Shown here in pieces: positions 27,901 through 36,100 of a stretch of DNA of 64,000 nucleotides. How positions within the stretch are numbered: position 1 is the first letter of the stretch; each line of letters starts with the position of its first letter. The notes below the pieces were generated by a model. That model was not told where the DNA came from and ran no database searches. It was given only the letters and a program-made list of their open reading frames with translations. The position numbers and the translations under genes are program-made. Source of the stretch: CBDCVD01 sp965224015 (GTDB taxonomy: Bacteria > Pseudomonadota > Alphaproteobacteria > Rhizobiales > CBDCVD01); assembly GCA_965224015.1 (NCBI GenBank), contig OZ245032.1, positions 434,001 through 498,000 of the forward strand, written 5' to 3'.

Positions 27901-29424
27901 AAGTTCATGCTAACCGGCGGCTTTACCAACCCTAATATTGGAGGCGGAAATGAGCAGTTCGTAACGGCGGGCGTCTACGCCTATCGCCTGCAGAAAGATG
28001 GTAAGGACTGGTTTCTGAATTCGGAAATGGCACCAACACCACCGACACCAACGACACCGGGCGCTAGCGGTAAACAACCTGGCCAGGGTGGCGGTGGCGG
28101 CCAGCAACCTGGCCAGTCTGGCACGGGCAGTGGCGGTGGCGGTAAACAACCTGGCACTGGCACGGGCGGTGGCGGTAAACAACCTGGCCAGGGTGGCGGT
28201 GGCGGTAAACAACCTGGCACTGGCACGGGCGGTGGCCCAAGCGGAGGTAACCAGCCTGGCACGAGCGGTAACCAGCCTGGTAGGAGCGGTGGCCCAAGCG
28301 GCGGTAACCAGCCTGGCGCGAGCGGTAACCAGCCTGGCACGAGCGGTAACCAGCCTGGTAGGAGCGGTGGCCCTCGGATTTACTCCCCCGGGGCGGTTGC
28401 CTACGAAAACCTGGCGCATACGGCCCTGGAGCTCAACCGAATGGAGAGCCTGCACGCGCGGTTCGGGGGGCGGGTGACCCGCATGGCCTTGAATGGATCG
28501 CAAAGCACCCTGACCCTGGGGGCCGCAAGCCAGGATGCGGGGCTTTTGCATGAGGGTGAGGGTGGGGCTAAGGCAAACCCTGACCGCTGGCTTACCAGTT
28601 GGGCCAGAATGAGCGGGCGGCTCTCGCATCAAACCCCCAGATCTTCGACCACAGGGGTCACGGAGCGCGACACCCAGGTCTTCAAACTGCAAGGGGGCGT
28701 TGACGCGGAGTTCGTTTATGATAACGACAACACCGCCGTGTTCGGCCTCAACGCCAGTTTGAGCCATGGTAGGACGGACTTTTCCTCGGTTTTCGGCAAT
28801 GGCGAGATCAAGACCACGGGTATTGGCATCGGGCTTAGCGCGACCTGGTACGGCCCCCAGGGCTTTTATGCCGATGTGCAGGGGGCCCATACGTGGTACT
28901 CCAGTGACCTGACATCGGATCTTGTGGGCAAGCTTGCCGATGATGTGGACGGCACCGGCTATGGGCTGAGTGCCGAAGTGGGCAAGGCGATGGCGATGGC
29001 GAACGGCCTGACGCTCACCCCACAGGCGCAGCTGGCCTACTCCAAGGTGTCTTATGATGACTTTACCAGCCGTACCGGGGTGGTGGTCTCCGGCAGTGAG
29101 GGCACGAGCGTGCTGGCCCGTCTGGGTATTGCGGCGAGCCATGAGCGCACCTGGCAGGACAACGGTGGTGGGCAGGCCCTGCACGTTGAGGGGATCATGA
29201 ACCTTTATCATGAGTTTGAGGATGGGGTTCGTGTTGATGTTGCGGGGACGCGCTTAACGAGCGGCCAGCACCGCTGGACGGGCGAGCTAGGGGGGCGCTT
29301 TACCCGGGCCTTCAATGATGATGCTTATGCGCTTTATGGGGAGTTGAGCGTCTCGACAGACCTTGAGGACTTTGGCGACAGCTATGCCCTCAAGGGCTCC
29401 CTCGGCCTCGCCGTGCGCTGGTAG
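24955..29424 (+). CDS. Autotransporter with repetitive passenger
   Basis: A 1489-residue type Va secreted protein. GGGGAG lies 8 bases before ATG 24955. About 60 residues precede a hydrophobic signal region (LGLGLASCVVGAGLSALIGL) that ends near TTSALAAC; such long N-terminal extensions are common in autotransporters. The passenger (about residues 100-800) is built of repeats near 50 residues with the core LTITTGTGAVTGG...GI.A...GTGALTIETNGDITG, as expected of a right-handed beta-helix. A low-complexity Gly/Gln/Pro linker (28056-28370, units like GGGKQPGQ) follows. The last 280 residues form the PF03797-type beta-barrel and end in LGLAVRW with a terminal aromatic residue. The role (adhesin or other) is unknown. 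No protease or lipase motif was seen. Confidence 0.9.
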   Translation: MRSPAGSMGTEGTTKPTAVDERAEGGIPVLKSPFDNLVARVLRGGHVVKFRGQVASAAPTLGLGLASCVVGAGLSALIGLGSTTSALAACDLKAGGQPNEIFCEGTKTTQQDITVKDAQITTSADFSVDTSNDPTKHGISIDAISTKAGGGITFTSTTSKEIKGGNAALNAVVRSGDGDLTIKTGTGAVTGGDHGIFADHLGTGAVTIETNGDITGQRKDGIFSAISNKDNQKDLTITTGKGKVTSARDGIVALHIGKGTATIKTATGAVTGGQSGIRAIHYGTGALTIETNGDITGTSNNGIYALIDNVDNNNALKITTGKGKVKGGKFGIYAWHDGLGTVTIQTGDGAVSGGQKDGIRGFIGNQQNDSALTITTGTGAVTGGRHGISAEHGGTGAVTIETGDGDVTGTNANGIFAHIANVNNNKALKITTGDGIVTGGQYGILAELRGAGALTIETNGDITGQRKDGIFSAISNKDNQKDLTITTGTGAVTGALNGIVAEHSGKGAVTINTGGGAVTGQGSHYGIRVYVTNLQNDSALTITTGTGAVEGGLDGIFAKHRGTGALTIETNGNVTGRTLDGINALIDNANNNNALTITIGTGAVTGGQHGIFADHQGRGAVTIKTGDGNVTGKGRNGIVGIMRDFGSTNDLTITTGKGAVKGDQYGILAELRGTGALTIETNGDITGTNVDGINASIFSANNNNALKITTGKGNVIGETNGIFAHHQGQGKAVIAVNGLVQGRTRYGIDSLGLNGMTEITLNNNADVRGARGKAAIINGDGNSQLKVNEGAQITGDVTLGKGKDEVIFLGGFDFSGVNGEFDGGDGDQDGIVFRNRTKTAAAVNADQFEGFERATIDGGSTEFTGQTLNLGGATGLLSLINDGTLVVGTQLNNINGSVHNNVGSTIDMQDSQFSTLTITGDYTGGGTIRMDTVLGDSKSETDRIIITGSTSGTTNVYVVNRSGKGADKAKIQLIEVRGTSGGKFMLTGGFTNPNIGGGNEQFVTAGVYAYRLQKDGKDWFLNSEMAPTPPTPTTPGASGKQPGQGGGGGQQPGQSGTGSGGGGKQPGTGTGGGGKQPGQGGGGGKQPGTGTGGGPSGGNQPGTSGNQPGRSGGPSGGNQPGASGNQPGTSGNQPGRSGGPRIYSPGAVAYENLAHTALELNRMESLHARFGGRVTRMALNGSQSTLTLGAASQDAGLLHEGEGGAKANPDRWLTSWARMSGRLSHQTPRSSTTGVTERDTQVFKLQGGVDAEFVYDNDNTAVFGLNASLSHGRTDFSSVFGNGEIKTTGIGIGLSATWYGPQGFYADVQGAHTWYSSDLTSDLVGKLADDVDGTGYGLSAEVGKAMAMANGLTLTPQAQLAYSKVSYDDFTSRTGVVVSGSEGTSVLARLGIAASHERTWQDNGGGQALHVEGIMNLYHEFEDGVRVDVAGTRLTSGQHRWTGELGGRFTRAFNDDAYALYGELSVSTDLEDFGDSYALKGSLGLAVRW

Positions 29425-29460
29425 TGGCTGATGCCGCTGGTATAGGCCCGGTCGAGGATA

Positions 29461-29606
29461 CTATGTGGCTTCGTCCTGCCCCTGTACGCGGGCGGTCTCC
29501 AGGGCGATCTCCACCATGTTTGCAAAGCTCTGCTCGCGCGCTTTGGCGCTGAGTTCTTCTTTTGTAAGCAAATGATCACTGACAGTGCAGATCAATCCTC
29601 GCACCG
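29461..29606 (-). pseudogene. deoD: Purine nucleoside phosphorylase, C-terminal fragment
   Basis: On the minus strand the frame ending at TAG 29461-29463 encodes VRGLICTVSDHLLTKEEL and then REQSFANMVEIALETA, which matches the end of DeoD-type purine nucleoside phosphorylase (E. coli: ICTVSDH ... ERQTTFNDMIKIALE). Similarity ends near 29606 and nothing of the other roughly 190 residues is present. A CCGCTGGTATA string at about 29434-29445, just after its stop, looks like a leftover end of element A. Confidence 0.7.
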
Positions 29607-29633
29607 GCTCGGTTCGTTCGCATTGTGGGGCCA

Positions 29634-29822
29634 ATGAGTAGCGAAGAGAAACGCGACTTCGATGATGTAAAGCGTATGAAGAAACTTTGGGAACGCGAGG
29701 TCCCGTAGTTGGAGGCGGACCTTGCCACAACAGATGATCCTCAGGAGCAAGAGATAATCGAGAAAGACCTGCGCCTAGGACGTGACTTCCTGCAACAACG
29801 TCAGGAACTTTTTTCCCAGTGA
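29634..29822 (+). pseudogene. Small charged coiled-coil protein, interrupted by a stop
   Basis: ATG 29634 opens a 62-codon frame broken by one in-frame TAG at 29706. On both sides the sequence is of one kind, highly charged and helical: SSEEKRDFDDVKRMKKLWER before and DPQEQEIIEKDLRLGRDFLQ after. It ends FSQ-stop at 29822. This suggests a recently inactivated small gene. The family is not recognised, and a chance open frame cannot be excluded. Confidence 0.4.
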
Positions 29823-29869
29823 CAATCCCTTTCACAATCACCTGCACAACAAGGAAACGAACATCTAGC

Positions 29870-29893
29870 TGTGTAATTTCAACAGATTGTCTC
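29870..29893 (+). mobile_element. Decayed IS481 end
   Basis: TGTGTAATTTCAACAGATTGTC resembles the terminal repeat of the IS481 at 23552 and is preceded by TCTAGC, a fitting NCTAGN target. No transposase sequence follows, so this is a bare end left by deletion or decay. Confidence 0.5.
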
Positions 29894-29989
29894 TGGTAAA
29901 TGCATCGGGTGCAGGTTGCCATTTATCTGATCATGAGCCGTTGTCAAGGCGCCCCCTGGTACAAAATGGGGCCTTGGACATGACACGCG

Positions 29990-30552
29990 CTAGAAAAGCC
30001 CGGCAATCTCTCCCTGATCATTCAGCTTGATGGCCTCCGCTGCCGGCACACGCGGTAATCCGGGCATTGTCATGATCGCCCCGCAGATCACCACGACAAA
30101 GCCGGCACCGGCGCAAAGCCGCACCTCACGCACCGGCACCGAGTGCCCCACGGGCGCCCCGCGCAGGGCCGGGTCCGTGGAAAAACTGTACTGGGTCTTG
30201 GCCATGCAGATTGGCAAGGTCCCATAATCCTGCCCCTCCCAAGCGCGCAACTGGTCGCGAATTTTCTTATCCGCCACCACCGCATCGGCGCGGTAGATGC
30301 GCTTGGCGATGGTCTCGATTTTTTTAAACAGAGGAAGGTCATCGGGATAAAGCGGCGCATATTGGGCCTGGCCGCTGTCGGCAATCTCAACCACACGGCG
30401 GGCCAGGTTCTCGGTTCCCGCCGATCCCTTTTCCCAATGGCGACACGTTATGGCCTGCGATCCCTGATCGGCGACATAAGCCTTGACCGCATCAATTTCA
30501 GCCTGCGTATCGGTGACAAAGTGGTTGATCGCCACCACCGCCGGCACGCCGA
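29990..30552 (-). pseudogene. fhs: Formate-tetrahydrofolate ligase, 3' fragment
   Basis: The minus strand encodes the last 188 or so residues of formate-tetrahydrofolate ligase, the ATP-dependent enzyme that makes 10-formyl-THF. Recognisable parts are GVPAVVAINHFVTDTQAEI, WEKGSAGTENLARRVVEI, MAKTQYSFSTDP and the end VVICGAIMTMPGLPRVPAAE. The normal protein has about 557 residues, so two thirds, including the ATP site, are missing. Homology stops sharply near 30552, where an unrelated cytochrome fragment begins on the other strand. The open frame continues across the junction but only as antisense of that fragment. Confidence 0.88.
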
Positions 30553-30554
30553 AA

Positions 30555-30994
30555 CCGTATGGCAGGCCCTGATCGCCGCCAAGTTGGCAGGCCCTGACGC
30601 CATTCACGTCAGGCCGTATGAAGGCGCGGAGCCCCACGGTTTCGTCCTTGAGACTCTTGACACCACAATGACTATCAACGGCCACACAGGCCTGATGGTT
30701 GTCAAGCGCAACTACGGACCGGAAGGGGTTGAGGTTGAGGCGGTCGCCGATAATCCTGATGAGCACCTGGCCGCAGTCACCATAATGTTTAAGCGCGAAG
30801 CCGGTTATGATCCAGAGAACAAGAACTGGTTCTGGGCCAAGTATTTGCCCGATGGCACCCTGGACAAAAATCCCAAAGGCCTTCGGTTGGCAGGTCGCGT
30901 AGCCAAGGGCAATGACGAGGCGGCATGTATCGCCTGTCATAAGGGGGCCGATGGCGATGACTATCTGTTTATCCACAATCGCCTGAGCGACTAA
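30555..30994 (+). pseudogene. Cytochrome P460-like haem protein, 3' fragment
   Basis: The plus strand from the junction to TAA 30992-30994 encodes the C-terminal part of a cytochrome P460-type c-haem protein. VLVKR-like NGHTGLMVVKRNYGPEG is followed by NKNWFWAKYLPDGTLDKN and the haem-attachment motif ACIACHKGADGDDYLF (CxxCH). The 5' part and signal peptide are gone. It meets the fhs fragment head to head, so one deletion or rearrangement removed the start of both genes. Confidence 0.7.
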
Positions 30995-31054
30995 AGCCGC
31001 ACTGCAACCCACGTATGTTGGTTGGGCAAACCTGGTGCTCGACTCCAGGCGTTA

Positions 31055-31086
31055 TACCAACGGTCGTGGCTTTTTGTACACGCTCT
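31055..31086 (+). repeat. Element A, 5' fragment cut by IS481
   Basis: TACCAACGGTCGTGGCTTTT and then GTACACGCTC match the left part of element A, preceded by TTA. The match breaks at the CTAG where the truncated IS481 is inserted, so element A was here first. Confidence 0.6.
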
Positions 31087-31089
31087 AGC

Positions 31090-31667
31090 TGTGAACTTTC
31101 AATAGGTTGTCCATTCGATCCCTGCTATGGAGATTGGAGGTATCACACTTCAAACATCCATGGAGAGACCGAATGAACATCCACAAAAATGCCAGATTAG
31201 CACCCTCACGTCGAGTAGAAATGGCCCGCGACGTCTTAAACGGGCGCTTGACAAAAGCACAAGCCAGCCGCGCCTATGGCGTCTGCGCTAAAACGGTGAC
31301 CAAATGGGTCAAGCGATATGAACAGTTCGGACAAGCAGGCATGATAGATCGTTCGTCGCGCCCCCAGCATAGTCGTTGAGCCATCTCACAGCCGCTGGCA
31401 AGGGCCATCATAAGCCTACGCCGCCAGCGGCTGTGCGGACAACATATCGCCCTAAAGCTTGATGTTTCTGCGGCAACCGTCAGCCGTGTCTTGAAACGGG
31501 CCAGGCTCTCGCGCCTTAAAGACCTGGAACCAAAGGTGCCGGAACGGCGCTATGTGCATGACCATCCAGGGGATATGATCCATCTCGATATCAAGAAACT
31601 GGGACGGTTTGGCCGCCCTGGCCACCGGGTCACTGGGTCTCGCGTCGGGCAATCCAACACACGCCCC
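31090..31667 (+). mobile_element. IS481-family element, truncated and inactive
   Basis: This copy is nearly identical to the 5' half of the complete IS481 at 23552 but in the other orientation. It begins TGTGAACTTTCAATAGG after TCTAGC. The transposase frame (ATG 31173) has a changed stretch near 31370 that makes a TGA after PQHSR; downstream the protein can be followed in the same element up to the zone GHRVTGSRVGQSNTR. At 31667 it is cut off and DUF2840 sequence starts. The DDE core and the right end are missing. Confidence 0.9.
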
Positions 31668-31923
31668 CCGGTATGACGCCCGGAACTGCGGTTATCGGTC
31701 CATTCGCAACTGTCTGGATGACAAAGAAACGCCAGTCTTGCGTGCCGTATCGGTTGGCCCTTCATCTGATGTATCCGAATGTCGCTCCGGCGGTGAAAGC
31801 CGATGCTTTTCGCCGCCAGTCGAGGCGGGATCCCAGAATAGGAACGCCAAAACGCAGCCGGTGATTGATGCGTTTCTGTCGATAGACAATCAGAACGGCG
31901 GTCAGATTACGCACCGTTGTCAT
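31668..31923 (-). pseudogene. DUF2840-family island protein, nonsense mutation and truncation
   Basis: From ATG 31923 (minus) the frame gives VRNLTAVLIVYRQKRINHRL, GVPILGSRLDWRRKA and AGATFGYIR, then a TGA where the family has Trp, then RANRYGTQDWRFFVIQT and AVPGVIPGG before the IS481 junction. DUF2840 proteins are carried by alphaproteobacterial integrative conjugative elements, next to AlpA-like and DUF2285 genes, as here. The start overlaps the end of the AlpA-like gene. The single TGG to TGA change and the missing 3' half show that it is dead. Confidence 0.7.
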
Positions 31924-32152
31924 TGTCTTTTTCCTGATCGTAGGAAAGACCGTGACCGCAATCGCGACTGCGCGACCAACCCTCCAAATCCTTGATATGG
32001 TAAATCACCTTGCCGCCATGTTTGCGCCAGTGCGGCCCTTCATCGTGCCAGCGCATATTATTCAATGTCCGCTCTTCAAGGCGGAGATAGCGGGCCGCTT
32101 TGGCGGCGGTGAGATAAGGACTTTGTAAACTTTCGGACATATAATCCCCCAT
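31907..32152 (-). CDS. AlpA-like helix-turn-helix regulator of the conjugative element
   Basis: An 81-residue DNA-binding protein. LTAAKAARYLRLEERTLNN is the helix-turn-helix, followed by GPHWRKHGGKVIYHIKDLEGW, the wing typical of AlpA/excisionase-like regulators (MerR superfamily). Genes of this type sit between DUF2285 and DUF2840 genes in alphaproteobacterial conjugative elements and control excision or transfer. The reading frame is intact, though its downstream partner is broken. The start could also be a few codons inside (MSESLQSPYL). Confidence 0.75.
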   Translation of the reverse strand: MGDYMSESLQSPYLTAAKAARYLRLEERTLNNMRWHDEGPHWRKHGGKVIYHIKDLEGWSRSRDCGHGLSYDQEKDNDNGA

Positions 32153-32276
32153 ACACTCAGCAGTCGGACGGCCTGTTCGGGGTCGTCACTGCTGGGGGTT
32201 CAGCCGGAATTACGGGAACAGTGAATGCACGAAAACGCAACGTTGTGTTTTCGTGACGCGAACCTCAACCCGATGT

Positions 32277-32981
32277 TTAGAGGTTTTTCTTGGTCAGAAA
32301 TGTCCGGTAGTCGCCACCGATCAGGCGCTCCGCCCGCGCCAGCGAACGTCTGATCTGCGCCTTCAATGCGCGGTCATTAACGCTCCAATCGGCGTTGACG
32401 CGGGCCTCGCCGACAATGGCTTCGGCGATGTCTTTGAGGTCGCCTTTGGGGCGTTCAAATCCGTTCCAGATGTCGAATGCAGTAAGGGCGTTGACGAGAG
32501 CATTGGAATTCTGACGCCGCCCGATCAGAGAAAGCTTTCCATCATTGGAGCGATAAAGTGAGAGAAGCTGTGCGGCTGTATCAAGTCGCCTTCCCATATG
32601 CCGGGCGTTGTCGATACGGATGCCGATCTCCGCGGTTTCTCCGGGCGGTAGATCGGAATCGCGGAACAACTGTATCCAGAAGCGGTTTCCGTTGAGGACA
32701 ATATGCCGGATTCCATCAGCGGTATCGAGGATGATGCGGCGGGTTTTCAAGGCTGAAAGAATGATTGTGTCATTGCTTTCAGGGGACCCTCTATCATCGC
32801 TTTCAACTTCGGTCAGACATACGCGGACGGCGCCTGCGAGCAAATCGGGACGCCAGAACACATTGGCGTCGATTGCGGGTTTTTCGAGATCAGCAAACGC
32901 CAGAAGCCCCCATTCACGGGCTGCGGCAATTGTTCGTTCAAGCGTCAAAAGCGAAGCCCCACTGGAGAGCATTGAGGGCAT
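32277..32981 (-). CDS. DUF2285-domain protein of the conjugative element
   Basis: A 234-residue protein whose C-terminal third has the DUF2285 pattern: a Gly-Arg-Arg motif (SLIGRRQNSNALVNAL), then DWSVNDRALKAQIRRSLARA and GGDYRTFL at the end. The N-terminal part (REWGLLAFADLEKP, FWRPDLL) resembles the DUF6499/DUF2285 proteins found beside AlpA-like genes in alphaproteobacterial islands, where they are thought to act as DNA-binding regulators. The first residues (MPSMLSSGASLLT) do not look like the family, so the true N-terminus may be lost. The function is inferred from context only. Confidence 0.7.
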   Translation of the reverse strand: MPSMLSSGASLLTLERTIAAAREWGLLAFADLEKPAIDANVFWRPDLLAGAVRVCLTEVESDDRGSPESNDTIILSALKTRRIILDTADGIRHIVLNGNRFWIQLFRDSDLPPGETAEIGIRIDNARHMGRRLDTAAQLLSLYRSNDGKLSLIGRRQNSNALVNALTAFDIWNGFERPKGDLKDIAEAIVGEARVNADWSVNDRALKAQIRRSLARAERLIGGDYRTFLTKKNL

Positions 32982-33188
32982 GGGTGGTTTATGCGACGCG
33001 CTTCAACATGCATTGCTAGCGAAAGGCAGAAAATACAGGATGAAATGAACACATCTCAGATCGCGCGGAGCATCACGGATTGCCCCCATCAGGATCAGCC
33101 GATTGTGTTCAATAGCACTGTCCGTACCTCATTGAACGCCAGTATGATTACTCGCACATTGCTGATTACTTTGATAATCTATTGAATA

Positions 33189-36100
33189 ATGAAACGATCT
33201 GATTCTTTTATCATCTACTCCGCTACCGACCTGGTAGGATATTTAAGTTGCCAGGCTTTAACCGCATTTGATCTCTCCGTAGTTGAAGGAAAAAGCAAAG
33301 CGCCGCAAATCTGGAATCCCATGCTGGAGGTGCTGTGGGAACGCGGCGCTGAACACGAAAGGCAATATGTCGAACAACTCATTAACTCAGGGCTGACCAT
33401 TTGTGAGATAGCGGGCACGGGCATCGATGCTGCAAGCATTGAACAAACGCTGACCGCCATGAAGGAAGGTGTAGATGTTGTTGTCCAGGCGGCACTTTCT
33501 CAAACAAATTGGGTCGGTCGTGCGGATGTATTACTCAAAGTAGATAGTCAGTCCAAACTTGGAAATTGGCTCTATGAGCCGCTTGATACAAAGCTCGCCA
33601 GAGAAACAAAGGTCGGAACGGTTCTTCAGCTTTGTCTCTATGCTGATCTCCTTGCAAAGACCCAGGGTGTAGCGCCTGAACATATTCATGTCGTATCCCC
33701 CTGGACGGAGTTCCAACCTGAGACATTCCGCTATCAGGATTTCGCCGCATATTTCCGCTTCATAAAGCGCACATTCGAAAACTACATGGAAAACACCGAT
33801 GGGGCGCCTTATCCTGATCCTAAACCGCACTGCGATATATGTCGCTGGCGTAATTCCTGCGACCAGAAGCGACGTGCGGACGACCATCTGAGCTTGGTTG
33901 CCAATCTGTCAAAGGCACAGATTGTTGAGCTGCAGGAGCAAGGGGTTGCGACACTTGCTGAACTGGCTGCACTACCATTGCCGCTGCAGTTCGAGCCAAC
34001 ACGCGGCTCAAAACAATCGCTTGAAAAGGCCCGTGAACAGGCGCGCGTACAACTGCAGGCGCGTAAAACTGGTGAGACTGTCTTTGAACGGCTTCCCGTT
34101 GAAGCCGGGTTTGGTTTTTGTCTTCTGCCCGAACCGGATAACGCCGACATCTTCCTTGATTTCGAAGGGGATGCGTTTGTTGGTGAACATGGCCTGGAGT
34201 ATCTGACAGGATACGTTGCCCGTAATCAGGCAGATGAGTGGGAACATCATGCAGTATGGGCCTTAAATCGTCCTGAAGAGCGTGCCGCATTCGAAGGCTT
34301 TGTTGACTATGTGATGGCGCGATGGGAGCAAAACCCCGGCCTTCATATTTACCATTATGCACCTTACGAACCCGCCGCGCTGAAGAGGTTGATGGGACGC
34401 TACGGATCGCGTGAAGACGAAATTGATCGTATGCTGCGTGCTGGTCTTTTTGTAGACCTCTACAGCGTGGTCAGGAACTCTATTCGTGCTGGCATCGAGA
34501 GTTATTCAATCAAAGAACTGGAACCCCTTTTCGGCTATGTCCGGGAAAAGCCGATGGACCAGGCGAATGTCGCCCTTGCTAGGCTTCAGGCTGATTTGGA
34601 ACTGGGCAAGCCTGAAGATATCGCCGAAGAAATCAAAGCGGATGTGCAAGCCTACAACAAGGATGATTGCACAGCGACGCTGCATTTGCGGGACTGGCTC
34701 GAAACTCTGCGTCAGGATGCGATCAATGATGGAGAGGTTATAGCGCGACCACAACTCAGCGAGGCCGATGCTTCTGAAAATCTGACGGAATGGATCGAAC
34801 GTGTCGCAGCTCTGATGGAACGGTTGACGTCCGATCTATCGGACGATCCGGAAAGCTGGACACAGGAACAATCCGCCCGATGGCTGCTTGCAAATGTACT
34901 CGACTTTCACCGCCGCGAAGACAAAGCCGCATGGTGGGAGTACTTCAGATTGGCCGAGCTGTCGGCCGAAGAACTTATGGATGAACGTGCCGGGATATCA
35001 GGATTGAATTTTTCCGGAAAAAATGGTGGCACAGCCCGTGCTCCGATTCACCGTTATACGTTCCCTCCACAGGAATCCGATGTTCGCGACGACGACAGTT
35101 TACACCGCGCCGGAGGTGATAAGCTGGGCACGGTCATCGACATATCCATTGAACAAGGGTTTATCGACATAAAGAAAAGGATGGACAGCCGTGATCTGCA
35201 TCCAGACGCGATTTACAAGCACAAAGTTATCAATGCTCAGGTGATTAAAGACGCGTTGATCAGACTGGGAGAGTTTGTTGCGGACAACGGTATCGAAGGT
35301 GAAGGTAACTATCAGGCAGCGCGCGATCTATTGCTTCGCCTTAATCCGCGTGGAGTTACCCAGCCGCTTATTCAGGAAGGTGAAGAAACACTGGATGCGG
35401 CGAAACGGATCGTTTGCGCGATGCCAACTGGGGTCTTACCTATCCAAGGTCCTCCCGGCTCAGGGAAAACCTATGCGGGAAGCCGCATGGTTTGCGAGCT
35501 TGTAAGGCAGGGAAAAACCGTTGGTGTCACGGCTAATTCACACAAAGTCATTCGCAACATGCTTGATGGCATCTGTGAAGCCGCTGAGGAGGAAGGTGTT
35601 AATGTCAGTTGCCTTCAGAAAGTTCCTGAGCTTGAGGACAATCAGGCAAGGCTTTCTTTTACAAGGCAGAACGATGACCTTTTGAACGGAATTGGAAACG
35701 GCATCGATGTGATAGGTGCGACGGCATGGTTCTGGTCGCGCGCTGACGCTCAAAACCTCGTGGATGTTTTGATCGTCGATGAAGCTGCCCAGATGTCACT
35801 TGCGAACGTTCTTGCTATATCCGGCGCTGCCAGGACTGTGGTTCTACTCGGTGATCCCCAGCAACTTGATCAACCTGTGCAAGGAAGCCATCCTGACGGA
35901 ACTGACATATCAGCACTCACTCATTTATTGAGCGATCAAGAAACAATTGCCGATGATCAAGGTTTGTTTCTGGAAAAAACGTGGCGCCTTCATCCGGATA
36001 TCTGCTCGTTTACATCTAACCTCTTCTACGCCGGAAAACTTGAAGCCCGCGATCGTAACGCGCGGCAGTCGATCATGTCCGATAGCACGGTAACTGGCGC

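Noticed and set aside
27910..29211. 433-codon minus-strand frame opposite the autotransporter
   Set aside because: It is antisense to the Gly/Gln/Pro linker and the beta-barrel, with no recognisable domain.
29461..29922. 153-codon minus-strand gene
   Set aside because: Only its last 45 or so codons match anything (deoD); the upstream part overlaps an unrelated plus-strand remnant.
29990..31012. A continuous 340-codon minus-strand gene
   Set aside because: Only the fhs part is real; the rest is antisense to the cytochrome P460 fragment and the frame is open by chance.
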